A stretch of 64,000 nt of DNA from Rhodocyclaceae bacterium (GTDB lineage Bacteria > Pseudomonadota > Gammaproteobacteria > Burkholderiales > Rhodocyclaceae), in the NCBI GenBank assembly GCA_030681195.1, contig JAUXXJ010000005.1, positions 1 through 64,000 on the forward strand, written 5' to 3'. Within the stretch, counting starts at the first letter, position 1, and each line of letters opens with the position of its first letter. The notes under the pieces were generated by a model. The model searched no databases. It worked only from the letters and a program-made list of their open reading frames with translations, and was not told where the DNA came from. Below, in pieces: positions 37,773 through 47,651 of this stretch. Both the position numbers and the translations under genes were made by a program.

Positions 37773-38567
37773 TCAGTTGGCAATGGCGAGAATGACGTGG
37801 GCGGCCTTGATGAGCGCGCTGGCGGGTGTGCCTTCCTTGAGGCCGAGGCTGTCGATGCTGTCGCGCGTGATGGTGGCGGCGACCGACTTGCCGCCGGGCA
37901 GGTCGATAACGATCTCGCCGCTCACCGGGCCGCTGACGACGCGCGCCACCGTGCCGCACAGGCGATTGCGCACGCTGGTTTTCGCGCCGTCGTCTGCGGC
38001 GACGATGACCCACGATGCCTTGAACATCGCGTAGGCCTCGATGTCGGGCGCGAGGCCGAGGTTTTCCGCGCTTTCGTTAGTGATGATGGCAGCGAGCTCA
38101 TCGCCGCCGCCGATGTCGAGCACCACCTCGGCGTTGATCGGGCCGTGCTTGACCGACTTGATTGTGCCGAGGAATTGATTGCGTGCGCTGGTTTTCATGT
38201 GCCATCCCCGCATGAGTTGAAAGTATTGGTAGAAGCGGTCGAAGCACTGGCTGCTCTTGCCCATGGCCGCAAGAAAGCTCTGGAAATCGACCTCGATGTT
38301 GCGCAACATATCGAGCACTTTTTTGCCGTGCGCGGTGAGTCGCGTGCCGCCGCCGCCGCTGCCGCCCACCAGACGCTCGACCACTGGCGCGTCGGAGAGG
38401 TTGTTGAGCGCCTCGATGGCCTCCCACGCGCCCTTGTAGGAAATCCCCGCTGCTTTCGCGGCAGCGGAAATGGAACCGAGCTCCGCCACTTTTTCAAGCA
38501 GCGCGACGCGATCCACCTTCCTGCTGCCGCCAAGTACGGCGGGACGAACTGAGCTTGTGTCGGACAT
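37773..38567 (-). CDS. modE: Molybdate-dependent transcriptional regulator ModE
   Basis: The N-terminal winged helix-turn-helix (VALLEKVAELGSISAAAKAA, SYKGAWEAIEALNN) is followed by two Mop domains (SARNQFLGTIKSVKHGPINA and SVRNRLCGTVARVVSGPVSG), which bind molybdate. The length of 264 residues is that of full ModE. A ModE-like box lies over its ribosome site, which suggests autorepression. Confidence 0.95.
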   Translation of the reverse strand: MSDTSSVRPAVLGGSRKVDRVALLEKVAELGSISAAAKAAGISYKGAWEAIEALNNLSDAPVVERLVGGSGGGGTRLTAHGKKVLDMLRNIEVDFQSFLAAMGKSSQCFDRFYQYFQLMRGWHMKTSARNQFLGTIKSVKHGPINAEVVLDIGGGDELAAIITNESAENLGLAPDIEAYAMFKASWVIVAADDGAKTSVRNRLCGTVARVVSGPVSGEIVIDLPGGKSVAATITRDSIDSLGLKEGTPASALIKAAHVILAIAN

Positions 38568-38591
38568 CGTTATTTCCTTGGCTACATAACG
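38568..38591. promoter_or_regulatory. ModE-like box 1, upstream of modE
   Basis: CGTTATTTCCTTGGCTACAT then AACG: inverted CGTTAT...ATAACG with TACATAACG as in known ModE sites. It touches the modE start codon and covers its AAGGAAA ribosome site. Confidence 0.75.
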
Positions 38592-38675
38592 GGTGGCATG
38601 CTAACCCCACGGCAACGACACAGCAATCGCTGTGCCATGTAATTAAATCAGTTAGTTATTGTTAATTGTCGCTAG

Positions 38676-38699
38676 CGTTGTTACCTTCGCTACATAACG
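38676..38699. promoter_or_regulatory. ModE-like box 2, between modE and TauE/SafE gene
   Basis: CGTTGTTACCTTCGCTACAT then AACG, 21 of 24 bases identical to box 1 with the same half-site spacing. It is 57 bases before the divergent transporter ATG. Confidence 0.75.
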
Positions 38700-38706
38700 A
38701 AGGCAC

Positions 38707-38735
38707 GGAAAAGTCGAGATGGATGCCGACTTTCC
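38707..38735 (+). promoter_or_regulatory. Leader hairpin of TauE/SafE gene
   Basis: GGAAAAGTCG and CGACTTTCC can pair across a 10-base loop. Both arms contain the AAAAGTCG end of the dispersed repeat, in opposite orientation. No U-run follows. Confidence 0.4.
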
Positions 38736-38755
38736 GGGGGGTATAGTCCCGGCCC

Positions 38756-39565
38756 ATGTTCTCGCACCACTTCGCCGCTGCCGGCATCGAGATCGCCCTC
38801 TGGCTGCCGCCGACGGCGGGTTTCATCCTTGCCTTCGTCTGCTCGATGGTCGGCATCTCCGGTGCCTTTTTGCTGATGCCCTTCCAGATGAGCGTGCTCG
38901 GCTTCGCCACGCCCGCCGCGAGCGCGACCAATCTCGTCTATAACCTGATCTCGATTCCAGGCTCGGTCTGGCGTTACCAAAAGGAAAAGCGCCTGTGGTG
39001 GCGACTCGCATTGCTCATCACGGTGGGCGGCGCGCCGGGCACCTGGGTCGGCGCCTGGGTGCGCACCCATCACCTCGCCGTGCGCGAGCACTTCGAAATC
39101 TTCGTCGCGCTGGTGCTCGCTTATCTCGGTGCGCGCATGCTGCACGACATCCTGCGCCCGGCTGCTGCGCAGTCCGGCGCACTGCGCGAACCGCCTTTGC
39201 TGCCGCTGCTCACCGCTTCGTTCGTCATCGGCGTGATCGGTACGATCTACGGCATCGGCGGCGGATCGTTCATGGTGCCGATCCTCGTCAGCGTCTTCCG
39301 CCTGCCGGTGCATGCCGTCGCCGGTGCGACGCTGACGGCAACCTTCCTTACCTCGCTGTTTGCCCTGGCCGGCTACAGCCTGCTGCCCGCGCCGACGGGT
39401 GCCACGGCCGCGCCGGACTGGCTGCTCGGCAGCCTCTTTGGCGTTGGCGGGCTGGTCGGCGGCAATCTGGGTGCGCGTTGCCAGCGCCATGTGCCGCAGC
39501 GAGGATTGAAATTTCTCTTGGCAGCGATCCTGCTCGGGCTGGCGCTGCGCTATTTCGTTGTCTGA
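38756..39565 (+). CDS. TauE/SafE-family membrane transporter
   Basis: A 269-residue protein with eight or so membrane helices in two repeats (GFILAFVCSMVGISGAFLLM and FVIGVIGTIYGIGGGSFMVP, the paired family motifs). TauE/SafE proteins move sulfite, sulfonates or other anions. It is divergent from modE and preceded by a ModE-like box, so a role in oxyanion or molybdenum-linked transport is possible, but the substrate is not shown. Its stop codon overlaps repeat copy 10. Confidence 0.85.
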   Translation: MFSHHFAAAGIEIALWLPPTAGFILAFVCSMVGISGAFLLMPFQMSVLGFATPAASATNLVYNLISIPGSVWRYQKEKRLWWRLALLITVGGAPGTWVGAWVRTHHLAVREHFEIFVALVLAYLGARMLHDILRPAAAQSGALREPPLLPLLTASFVIGVIGTIYGIGGGSFMVPILVSVFRLPVHAVAGATLTATFLTSLFALAGYSLLPAPTGATAAPDWLLGSLFGVGGLVGGNLGARCQRHVPQRGLKFLLAAILLGLALRYFVV

Positions 39566-39588
39566 AAGTCGGCGCTGACAGGACGGCG
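39564..39588 (+). repeat. Short interspersed repeat copy 10
   Basis: GAAAGTCGGCGCTGACAGGA then CGGCG, between two converging genes and overlapping the transporter stop codon. Confidence 0.8.
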
Positions 39589-39592
39589 ACCT

Positions 39593-39916
39593 TTACCCCT
39601 TGGCGCAACCCGCACAGAACGGCGCAGCCGGATCGGCGGCCAGTCGCGCCGGGGCGATTTCGTCGCTGCAACGACAGCATTCGCCATAGCGGCCGTTCCC
39701 CACCCGATCCAGCGCCGCTTCGGTCTTGCGAATTTCGGTACGCAGGCGCTCGGCGAGACTGGCGGCCATCGCCTGTTGCTGCATGGCGTCCATGCGCGAC
39801 AGGCGGCCCTGTGTGGTCTGGTCGAGTTGGACGGGCGCCGCCGCTGCTTTCGTGCGGGCCAGTGCCACATTCAAGGTGGCCAGATGGGTTTCGAGAAGCT
39901 GGCGCGGTTTACTCAT
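39593..39916 (-). CDS. DksA/TraR-type zinc-finger protein
   Basis: A 107-residue protein with a coiled-coil N-terminal half and a C-terminal C4 zinc finger (RYGECCRCSDEI...PFCAGC) of the DksA/TraR type. Such proteins bind RNA polymerase in the secondary channel. The ATG overlaps the stop of the Usp gene. Confidence 0.85.
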   Translation of the reverse strand: MSKPRQLLETHLATLNVALARTKAAAAPVQLDQTTQGRLSRMDAMQQQAMAASLAERLRTEIRKTEAALDRVGNGRYGECCRCSDEIAPARLAADPAAPFCAGCAKG

Positions 39917-40788
39917 CGCATTAGCAAGGTCGGAATACTCGACGAGCCGAGCATGGTGTTGGTCATGCAGCCGAACAGCAGGCTGCGCAGCGGCGAATGG
40001 GCATAGGCGCCCATCACCAGCAGGTTGATGGACTGCGCCTCAATGGTCTTGGCGATGACGCCGCCGACTTCGCCGGGAATCAGCAAGGGCACGACTTCGC
40101 GCCCGGCCGCCGCGAGGGTGCTCTCGGCCCAGGCCATGTGCTTGGGCGCATCCTGTTTTTCGGGGCCGGACATCAGCACATGAATTGTCTGCCCCTCGAA
40201 CAGCGGGCTGGCGGCGACGTACTCGACACCACGGCGCGTCAGGCTGCCGCCGTCGAAGGCGATCATCGTGCGCTGCGGTACGCGGAAACTGTCGGTGACG
40301 CTGAGAATCGGCGTGCGCAAGGCGCGCACCACGTTCTCGACGTTACGGCCGATGCGCGGGGCTTTCTTCGGCTGCGCGGTTTCTGACGACTCGCCGCGCC
40401 GGCCCCAGACGAACAGTTCAACTTCCGCTTCGAGGCCGACCAGTGTTTCTTCCAGTTCGCCGTGCCGCTGTTTGATGTCGGGCGCGACAATGCCAGCGGC
40501 CAGCGCGCGTTCGCGCAGGCGATTGAGGAACAGGCGACCGCTCTCGTGCGCTGTTTTGGCTTTCTTGGCATCTTCTTCGCTGAGCTTGTTCAGCAGCACT
40601 TCCTGCGCGTTGAAGCCGATGGCGCCGCTGTGATCTTCGCCCGAGCCGATTTCGGGATGGTGGTCGAGCACATGCAGAAACTTGAGTGGCGCCTTGAGGC
40701 GCTGCGCGGCCCAGATGGCGTGGTCGGCGACGTGATCAGAAAAGTGTGAGCGGTCAACGCAGGCCAGAATTTTCTTGTCGATACTCAT
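39913..40788 (-). CDS. Universal stress protein, tandem UspA domains
   Basis: The 291-residue protein has two Usp domains: the first opens KILACVDRSHFSDHVADHAI, the second opens RTMIAFDGGSLTRRGVEY and ends LLVMGAYAHSPLRSLLFGCMTN, the ATP-binding G-x2-G-type loop region. It follows the SulP transporter with a one-base gap and precedes the DksA-like gene with overlap, so the three are one operon. Confidence 0.9.
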   Translation of the reverse strand: MSIDKKILACVDRSHFSDHVADHAIWAAQRLKAPLKFLHVLDHHPEIGSGEDHSGAIGFNAQEVLLNKLSEEDAKKAKTAHESGRLFLNRLRERALAAGIVAPDIKQRHGELEETLVGLEAEVELFVWGRRGESSETAQPKKAPRIGRNVENVVRALRTPILSVTDSFRVPQRTMIAFDGGSLTRRGVEYVAASPLFEGQTIHVLMSGPEKQDAPKHMAWAESTLAAAGREVVPLLIPGEVGGVIAKTIEAQSINLLVMGAYAHSPLRSLLFGCMTNTMLGSSSIPTLLMR

Positions 40789-40789
40789 C

Positions 40790-42274
40790 TCAATGCCCCA
40801 TCAGTTGTTCGACGGCTTCCGGCTTGTCATGCACGGCGAAGCGATCCACCAGCGTGGCGGTCGCCTCGTTCATGCCGATCACCTCGACCTCGGTGCCCTC
40901 GCGGCGGAATTTCAGCACCACCTTGTCGAGCGCGCTGACGGCGGTGACATCCCAGAAATGGGCGCGGCTGACGTCGATGCGCACGGCCTCGACGACTTCC
41001 TTGAAGTCGAAGGCGGCGATGAAGCGGTCGGCCGAGGCGAAGAACACCTGGCCGAGTACGTGGTAATGACGCACGCGGCCTTCTTCCACAGCGCGCGACG
41101 AGACGTGCAGCACCTTGCCGACCATGTCGGCGAAGAAGAAGCCGGACAGCAGCACGCCGACCAGCACCCCCTGCGCGAGGTCGTGGGTGACGACGACGAC
41201 TGCCACGGTGGCTAGCATCACCACGCGGTAGCTGCGCGGATGCTTTTGCAGATCGCGGATCGACGCCCAGTTGAAGGTGCCGATCGAGACCATGATCATC
41301 ACGGCGACCAGCGCGGCCATCGGAATCTTCGCCACCCAATCGCCCACAAACACAATCAGGATCAGCAGGAACACGCCCGCCGCCAGCGTCGACAGCCGAC
41401 CGCGACCGCCCGATTTCACGTTGATCACCGATTGGCCGATCATCGCGCAACCGGCCATGCCGCCGAGGCAGCCCGAGGCGATGTTGGCGATGCCCTGGCC
41501 GACGCATTCGCGGTTCTTGTTGGAGGTCGAGTCAGTGAGGTCGTCGACGATGGAGGCCGTCATCAGCGATTCGAGCAGACCGACCACCGCGAGCGTCGCC
41601 GAGACCGGGAAGATGATCTTCAGCGTTTCCCAGTTGAGCGGCACGTCAGGCAGCAGGAAGATCGGCAGGCTGTCCGGCAGTTCGCCCATGTCGCCGACGG
41701 TGCGGATGTCGAAGCCGAATCCGATGGATACACCGGTGAGCAGCACGATGGCAACCAGCGGCGAGGGCACGGCCTTGGTGACGAGTGGGAACAGGTAGAT
41801 GATGCCCAGCCCCGCCGCAACCATTGCATAAACGATCCAGCTGACGTTGGTCAGTTCCGGCAACTGCGCCATGAAGATGAGGATGGCGAGCGCATTGACG
41901 AAGCCGACAATCACCGCGCGGCCGACAAAGCGCATCAGCGAACCGAGTTTGAACCAGCCGGCGAGGATTTGCAGCACGCCGGTCAGCAGCGTTGCGGCCA
42001 GCAGATATTGCAGGCCGTGCTCCTTGACCAGCATCACCATCACCAGCGCCATCGCCCCGGTGGCGGCCGAGATCATGCCCGGCCGGCCGCCGGTAAAGGC
42101 CATCACGGCGGCGATACAGAAGGAAGCATAGAGGCCGACCTTGGGATCGACCCCGGCGATGATGGAAAAGGCGATGGCCTCGGGAATCAGTGCCAGCGCG
42201 ACGACGAGGCCGGCGAGCAGATCGTTGCGGACATTGGATAGCCAGTCCTGGCGGAGTGTTTTTATGTTGAGCAT
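40790..42274 (-). CDS. SulP-family anion transporter with STAS domain
   Basis: The 494-residue protein has the SulP signature ([20 protein letters not shown]), about ten membrane helices, [20 protein letters not shown] and a C-terminal STAS domain ([12 protein letters not shown]-like, about residues 395-490). SulP proteins carry sulfate, bicarbonate or other anions, including molybdate in some. It lies near mod genes but in a separate operon with Usp. Confidence 0.9.
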   Translation of the reverse strand: MLNIKTLRQDWLSNVRNDLLAGLVVALALIPEAIAFSIIAGVDPKVGLYASFCIAAVMAFTGGRPGMISAATGAMALVMVMLVKEHGLQYLLAATLLTGVLQILAGWFKLGSLMRFVGRAVIVGFVNALAILIFMAQLPELTNVSWIVYAMVAAGLGIIYLFPLVTKAVPSPLVAIVLLTGVSIGFGFDIRTVGDMGELPDSLPIFLLPDVPLNWETLKIIFPVSATLAVVGLLESLMTASIVDDLTDSTSNKNRECVGQGIANIASGCLGGMAGCAMIGQSVINVKSGGRGRLSTLAAGVFLLILIVFVGDWVAKIPMAALVAVMIMVSIGTFNWASIRDLQKHPRSYRVVMLATVAVVVVTHDLAQGVLVGVLLSGFFFADMVGKVLHVSSRAVEEGRVRHYHVLGQVFFASADRFIAAFDFKEVVEAVRIDVSRAHFWDVTAVSALDKVVLKFRREGTEVEVIGMNEATATLVDRFAVHDKPEAVEQLMGH

Positions 42275-42468
42275 GTCGGGGGGGAGAGCAAAGGTGAAGC
42301 GGGCGCCAAAGGATTGACGCGTGTGGTGGCGATCATGATCGCCGCGCTGCTGAACTTCAGCGGGAGACTATGGCGGTGTCAGCCCTGAGAGCGTTGCCAC
42401 AAAAAGAAAAGTCGCTACTTGCATGGCGGGATTCTAGCAGGCCACCCAAACCGGCTTTTCTTGAGAAT

Positions 42469-43068
42469 TCAGTTGCGCAGGTTCAGGATGCGCCGTGCGC
42501 CGTTGAGCACCAGCAGGCCGATGAGCGTGCCGATCACGAGGTCGGGCAGGTTCGAGCCGGTCCAGGCCACCAGCGCCCCGGCGAGAATCACGCCGAGGTT
42601 GGCGAGCACGTCGTTGGTCGAGAAGATCCAGCTTGCCTGCATGTGTGCGCCGCCGTCGCGATGTTTGGCGAGCATCGCCATGCAGGCAAGGTTGGCAGCC
42701 AGCGCCAGCAACGCGATGCCCATCATCGGTAGCGGTTCGGGTGTGCTGCCGGTCAGCCAGCGACGCAGCACCTCGCCCAGCACGCCGAGCGCGAGCAGCA
42801 GTTGCAGCCCGCCCGACAAGCGGGCCGCGCGCAGTTGCCGGCCGGCATGGCCAACCGCGTAGAGCGCGAGGCCATACACCGCCGCATCGGCAAACATGTC
42901 CAGCGAATCGGCGATCAGGCCGGTCGATTGCGCCAGCCAGCCGGCGACGATCTCGACGACGAACATCGCGGCGTTGATGGCCAGCAGCCAGCGCAGGGTA
43001 TGCGCTTCGGCCTTGGCGGCCGCAGCCGCGCAGCCGCAGGAACATCCAGAATCGGTCATCGTCGGCAT
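42469..43068 (-). CDS. Cation-efflux (CDF-like) membrane protein
   Basis: A 199-residue protein with a Cys-rich start (GCSCGC) and membrane helices including VVEIVAGWLAQSTGLIADSLD, the CDF motif with paired Asp, and STNDVLANLGVILAGALVAW, the second metal site. Only the membrane domain is present; there is no C-terminal cytoplasmic domain. Likely a divalent cation exporter. Confidence 0.85.
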   Translation of the reverse strand: MPTMTDSGCSCGCAAAAAKAEAHTLRWLLAINAAMFVVEIVAGWLAQSTGLIADSLDMFADAAVYGLALYAVGHAGRQLRAARLSGGLQLLLALGVLGEVLRRWLTGSTPEPLPMMGIALLALAANLACMAMLAKHRDGGAHMQASWIFSTNDVLANLGVILAGALVAWTGSNLPDLVIGTLIGLLVLNGARRILNLRN

Positions 43069-43075
43069 TCTCTCA

Positions 43076-43099
43076 AAAAGTCGGCGTTGGCTGGACGGC
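43076..43099 (+). repeat. Short interspersed repeat copy 11
   Basis: AAAAGTCGGCGTTGGCTGGA then CGGC, 7 bases before the divergent CDF start codon. Its orientation is opposite to the gene. Confidence 0.8.
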
Positions 43100-43250
43100 C
43101 TTTGCCCATGGTGCTGGAATGGAATTTGCAGTTAATACCGTTTAGCAGGGTGATTGGCACAAAACCAACAATAACGCCCCAACGCGGTGATTTTCATGCA
43201 AGTAGGGCACCAGACCGGTGCAATCGGCGATGTGACGTGGAGAAACGGGC

Positions 43251-45914
43251 ATGACACGCTACAAGAACATTGAGTTGGACTCGCGGCTGGCTGCGGTAAT
43301 CCGTCACATGAACGCGGTGGAGGAATACCGCGAAGTGTTGCAAAACCTACAAACAGTGTGGGACAACCTGACGCTGCTGGGCCAGTTGTCGGGCACCGGG
43401 ACGGACATGACCGGCACGCGCCAGGCCTTCAACCAGCTCACCGGTAGCCTGCTCAATCAGCTCGGCTCGGAAACCCTGCGCAAGTGCGTGCTGGAGATGA
43501 CCGCCAAGGGGCAGGTGGCGATCGACATTCTGGTGCGCAACCTGTTCGAGCGCACCGCTGACATTGGTTTCCTGGCGACAGACGACGACATTCGTGCCTT
43601 CATCGCCGAGGCCTGCGATGCAGCGGGCAACTTCCCGGCGGAACGCGAATTGCTGCCGCAGCGCGAGGCGCTCAAGCAGCGTTTTGCCGAATACGTGGCG
43701 AAGTATTCGGTGTATTCCGATATTGTCCTGCTCGACCCGGAAGGGCATGTGCTGATCCGTCTTGACGACACGGTGACGGTAGAGCGAACCAGTGCTCCGT
43801 TGGTGCAGGAAGCGCTGGAAACCGACGGCGCCTATGTCGAAACCTATGGCCCGCACGACATTCTGCCGCAGCAATCCAACTCACTGGTGTACTCCTACCG
43901 CGTCACCAATGCCGAGGGCCAACCAATTGGCGTGCTGTGCCTGTGCTTCCGTTTCGAAAACGAGATGGAGAAGATTTTTGCCAATCTCGCCACGCCGGAC
44001 GACTGGTCGACCATCCTGCTGCTCGATGCCGACGGGCGGGTGATTGCCAGTTCCGATGGCATTCATATTCCGGTCGGCGCACAGGTCGAGCCGGTGATTG
44101 GCGAGGAATATCGCATCGTGCGTTTTGCCGGGCGCGAATACCTGGCGACGACCCGGCCGACGCAGGGCTATCAGGGCTACATGGGGCCGGGCTGGTATGG
44201 CCACGTGATGCTGCCGGTGCAGCATGCCTTCAACAAGGATGCCTCCGAGATGCTGCGCGGCATTGATGCGACGGTGCTCGAAACGGTGATGGAAAGTCCC
44301 TCGCTGTTTGGCGAGGGCCTGCGCAGCGTGCCGATTCAGGCGGATCGGATTCAGCGCGACCTCAATCGTTCGGTGTGGAACGGCAACGTGCGCCAGAGTT
44401 CGGCCAAGCGCGCACTGAATCCTTCATTCTCGAAAATTCTGCTGTGGGAGATCAGCAATACCGGCAGCCGCACCAAGGACGTGTTTTCGCGCTCGATCGC
44501 CAACCTGCACGAGACGGTGGTGTCGGCGATTTTGCAGGACAGCCGTTTCCTCGCCTCGCTGGCCATCGACATCATGGACCGCAACCTCTACGAGCGCGCC
44601 AACGATTGTCGCTGGTGGGCGCTGACCTCGGCCTTCCGCGAGATTCTTGCCGATGGCAGCGGATCGGACGAGGACGCGCGGCGCATGACGGCCATTCTCG
44701 AAACCATCAACGGGCTTTACACCGTCTATAGCAATCTGATGGTGTTCGACACGCGCGGCAAGGTGGTGGCGGTTTCCCAAAATGCTCAGGCGGCGCTGGT
44801 CGGCAAGACGATCAACGAGGACTGGGTGAAGAGCGTGCTGGCGCTGGATGATTCGCAGGGCTATGCAGTGTCGCCCTTCGTCGCCTCGCCGCACTATGGC
44901 GGCCGCCATACCTATATCTATGGCGCCGCGATTCGCTCGCCCGACAATGCACGCGTGGTCGGTGGCGTCGGTATCGTTTTCGACAGCGAACCACAGTTCG
45001 CCGCCATGCTCCACGATGCCTTGCCGCGCGACGAGGCCGGGCAGGTGCAGGCCGGTAGCTTTGGCACCTTTATCGATCGTGCCGGGCGCGTTATTTCCAG
45101 CACTAGCGACCGGCATCGGCCGGGCGAGCGCATCGACATCGATCCTGGCTTTCTGGTGCTGCCGCAAGGCGAGGCGCGCACCGGCATCGTGCGACTGGAT
45201 GGCAACTACTACGCGGTGGGGGCACGCACCTCCTCCGGTTATCGCGAGTTCAAGGGCGAACAGGATGCCTATCGCAACGAGGTCATCGCGCTGATCTTCA
45301 TTCCCCTGTGCGAGGCGGCCGCGGTGGCCAAGCCGGTCGACATTCCGCGTCTCTCGATTCGCTCCGACCGCACGGTCGAGGGCGAGGTGGTCGAATTGGC
45401 CACCTTCCATGTCGGCCAGACCTGGTTCGGTCTGCGTTCGATGCAGGTGGTGGAAGCGGTTGACCGCGATGGCATGGTCGGCGTGCCCGGCGCCGGCGGC
45501 GACTTCGCCGGCTATCTGGTCTATCAGGGCATGCCGATCCCCGTCTTCGACATCCGCGAAATCGCCAATGCCGGCCCGGCCGCCGAGGGTGTGCAATATC
45601 AGGTGATTGTGCTGAAGAAGGGCGAGAACTCGCACTTCGGCATCCTCGCCGATGGCCTCGGCGAAATTCCCGAAGTGCTCGCCACGCGCCTCAAGCCGCT
45701 GCCATCCCTGCTGGCCGGCGGCAATGTGCTGGGCGAGGCGATTGTCAGCACCGACAATCCCGGCGACGAGCATCTGCTGGTGGTGTTGGGCGTGGACCGG
45801 ATCGCGGCGCGGCTGTTGAGTGCGCTGGTGGATGCGGCCCCGGCGTCGGCTTCAGCCTCGGCCTCGGCCGTGGTGTCGATGGCCTCCGTGGCACCGCGCC
45901 AGGCCGTTTCCTGA
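43251..45914 (+). CDS. Tandem-Cache CheW-fusion signalling protein, soluble
   Basis: The 887-residue protein has no signal peptide or membrane helix. After a helical N-terminus it has a Cache-like domain ([38 protein letters not shown]) and, after about 44600, a second one ([34 protein letters not shown]). A CheW domain follows ([38 protein letters not shown]). Cache domains usually sense ligands outside the cell; here the protein seems cytoplasmic and would link an internal signal to chemotaxis clusters. It directly precedes an MCP. Confidence 0.85.
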   Translation: MTRYKNIELDSRLAAVIRHMNAVEEYREVLQNLQTVWDNLTLLGQLSGTGTDMTGTRQAFNQLTGSLLNQLGSETLRKCVLEMTAKGQVAIDILVRNLFERTADIGFLATDDDIRAFIAEACDAAGNFPAERELLPQREALKQRFAEYVAKYSVYSDIVLLDPEGHVLIRLDDTVTVERTSAPLVQEALETDGAYVETYGPHDILPQQSNSLVYSYRVTNAEGQPIGVLCLCFRFENEMEKIFANLATPDDWSTILLLDADGRVIASSDGIHIPVGAQVEPVIGEEYRIVRFAGREYLATTRPTQGYQGYMGPGWYGHVMLPVQHAFNKDASEMLRGIDATVLETVMESPSLFGEGLRSVPIQADRIQRDLNRSVWNGNVRQSSAKRALNPSFSKILLWEISNTGSRTKDVFSRSIANLHETVVSAILQDSRFLASLAIDIMDRNLYERANDCRWWALTSAFREILADGSGSDEDARRMTAILETINGLYTVYSNLMVFDTRGKVVAVSQNAQAALVGKTINEDWVKSVLALDDSQGYAVSPFVASPHYGGRHTYIYGAAIRSPDNARVVGGVGIVFDSEPQFAAMLHDALPRDEAGQVQAGSFGTFIDRAGRVISSTSDRHRPGERIDIDPGFLVLPQGEARTGIVRLDGNYYAVGARTSSGYREFKGEQDAYRNEVIALIFIPLCEAAAVAKPVDIPRLSIRSDRTVEGEVVELATFHVGQTWFGLRSMQVVEAVDRDGMVGVPGAGGDFAGYLVYQGMPIPVFDIREIANAGPAAEGVQYQVIVLKKGENSHFGILADGLGEIPEVLATRLKPLPSLLAGGNVLGEAIVSTDNPGDEHLLVVLGVDRIAARLLSALVDAAPASASASASAVVSMASVAPRQAVS

Positions 45915-45945
45915 GCATCTTTTCATCACCCACCGGGGTTACTTT

Positions 45946-47586
45946 ATGAACAACTATTTCAACTCGATCAAGGGATTGTTGATGATCCTGGTGATCGTCT
46001 GCGTGGCCGGTTTTGCCATCCTGTTTGTTCAGGGACAGTTCGGCCTGCGCAGTGTCGAACATGCCGCGATTCAGATGGGCGATGGCAAGGACGTCGTCGC
46101 CGATATCCTGCCGCCGCCGCTCTACATCATCGAGCCGCATCTGATTGCCTATCAGTTGCTCGATGCGCCGGTGGCGGAACGGGCGGCGCTGGCCGCGCGC
46201 TACCAGCAACTGCGCAAGGATTACAACGATCGCAATGCCTACTGGGTGAGCAAGGGCGGTGCGGTCGAAGCGCCTGTGGCGCAGTCCCTGTTGGGCAAAC
46301 AAAAGGAACAGGGAGAGGCCTACTGGACTCGGCTTGAGCAAAACTTCATCCCGGCGGTGCAGGCGGGGCGCGACGAGGAAGCGCGCAAGGTGTTCGGCGA
46401 GCTGAAGGGGCTTTACGAAGCCCATCGCAGCGGCGTTGATGCCACCGTATTGCTGGCCAACCAGTGGGCCGGCGAACGGCTGGCCGATCTGTCGGCGACG
46501 ACGCAGCGCACGCTCTGGTCCATGGCGGCGGTGGTCGGTATTTGCGTGGTGGTCGCCATCCTGATGTTTTTCGTGGTCTCTGGACGGATTGCCCGTTTGC
46601 TGGGTGCCGAACCCGAGGAATTGCGGGCGGAGATGGAGCGGCTGGCGCAGGGCGACTTGCGGCCGTCCGGACACATTAGTCGCACGGGTAGCAAAGGCAG
46701 CGTGTTGAGCACCCTGATTCACGCGCGTGAGCGCATTCGTGAACTGGTGGAAAAGACCGGGCGCGATTCCGTGACGGTCGATCAGCAGGTGTCTCATGTG
46801 CAACAGACACTCGGTCAGCTCGAAAAGAGCGCCGACGAGTTGGCCGATGCGACTTTGTCGACCAGTACCGCGATGGAGGAAATTACCTCCAGCATGGCAA
46901 TGATCGTTGAACAGGCGGGCAGCGCACAGGCTGCTGTGGCCGAGGCGGATCGCGAAACCAGCAAAGGCACCGAGGCGCGTGCACGCAATCAGGCCAGCGT
47001 CGAGCGTATCGCCACCGCCAGCCACGCGGCCCAACAGTCGGTCGCCGCGCTCGGGGAGCATTCCAAGGAAGTCACCGGCATCGTTCAGACTATTCGCTCG
47101 ATTGCCGAACAGACCAACCTGCTGGCGCTCAACGCCGCGATCGAGGCGGCCCGGGCCGGCGAACAGGGACGCGGTTTTGCCGTGGTGGCCGACGAGGTAC
47201 GCAAGCTCGCCGAGAGCACTACGCAGGCCACGGCCGAGATTGCCAAATTGATCGGCACCATCCATAGCGGCATCAACGATGCCGTTGTCCTGATCAACGC
47301 CAGCGTGGACGATATTGACGAAGGGCGACGTAGCGCCGATGAATCAGGTCAGGCGCTAAGCCACATCCACGAGCGCGTGGCGGCAGCGATGGCAGCGGTG
47401 GCCGATATCGTCAACGCCACGCATGAGGTGAATAGTGCGGCGCGCCAGATCAACGACAACATGGCCCGCGTCAGCAGCCTTGCCGATGCCGGTCAGGCCA
47501 CTGCCCGCGAAACGGCCACGGCCGGCAAGACCCTCGGCGATGTGTCGGTGCACCTGAACCAGTCGCTACAGGCTTTTCACTACTGA
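45946..47586 (+). CDS. Methyl-accepting chemotaxis protein
   Basis: The 546-residue receptor has TM1 ([19 protein letters not shown]), a periplasmic sensor of about 150 residues, TM2 ([19 protein letters not shown]) and the signalling hairpin ([36 protein letters not shown]). ATG 45946 is the true start; the open frame before it overlaps the end of the Cache-CheW gene. The pair is probably one transcript and one signalling unit. Confidence 0.92.
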   Translation: MNNYFNSIKGLLMILVIVCVAGFAILFVQGQFGLRSVEHAAIQMGDGKDVVADILPPPLYIIEPHLIAYQLLDAPVAERAALAARYQQLRKDYNDRNAYWVSKGGAVEAPVAQSLLGKQKEQGEAYWTRLEQNFIPAVQAGRDEEARKVFGELKGLYEAHRSGVDATVLLANQWAGERLADLSATTQRTLWSMAAVVGICVVVAILMFFVVSGRIARLLGAEPEELRAEMERLAQGDLRPSGHISRTGSKGSVLSTLIHARERIRELVEKTGRDSVTVDQQVSHVQQTLGQLEKSADELADATLSTSTAMEEITSSMAMIVEQAGSAQAAVAEADRETSKGTEARARNQASVERIATASHAAQQSVAALGEHSKEVTGIVQTIRSIAEQTNLLALNAAIEAARAGEQGRGFAVVADEVRKLAESTTQATAEIAKLIGTIHSGINDAVVLINASVDDIDEGRRSADESGQALSHIHERVAAAMAAVADIVNATHEVNSAARQINDNMARVSSLADAGQATARETATAGKTLGDVSVHLNQSLQAFHY

Positions 47587-47599
47587 CGTCAGTAGCATC

Positions 47600-47650
47600 A
47601 AAAGTCGGCGTCCCGTAAAGGGGACTTCCTTCGGTCGCTGGCGGGATGGC
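47600..47650 (+). repeat. Long form of the interspersed repeat, copy 12
   Basis: Left end AAAAGTCGGCG, then 27 bases containing the stem GTCCC-GTAAAG-GGGAC and TTCCTTCGGTCG, then right end CTGGCGGGATGGC. Short copies equal this element minus the middle. It lies between two converging genes and ends 1 base before the ATPase stop. Confidence 0.8.
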
Positions 47651-47651
47651 G

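Noticed and set aside
42404-42428. AAAAGTCGCT...TGGCGGGA, possible further copy of the interspersed repeat
   Set aside because: Only the two ends match and the middle is unrelated; too weak to list as a copy.
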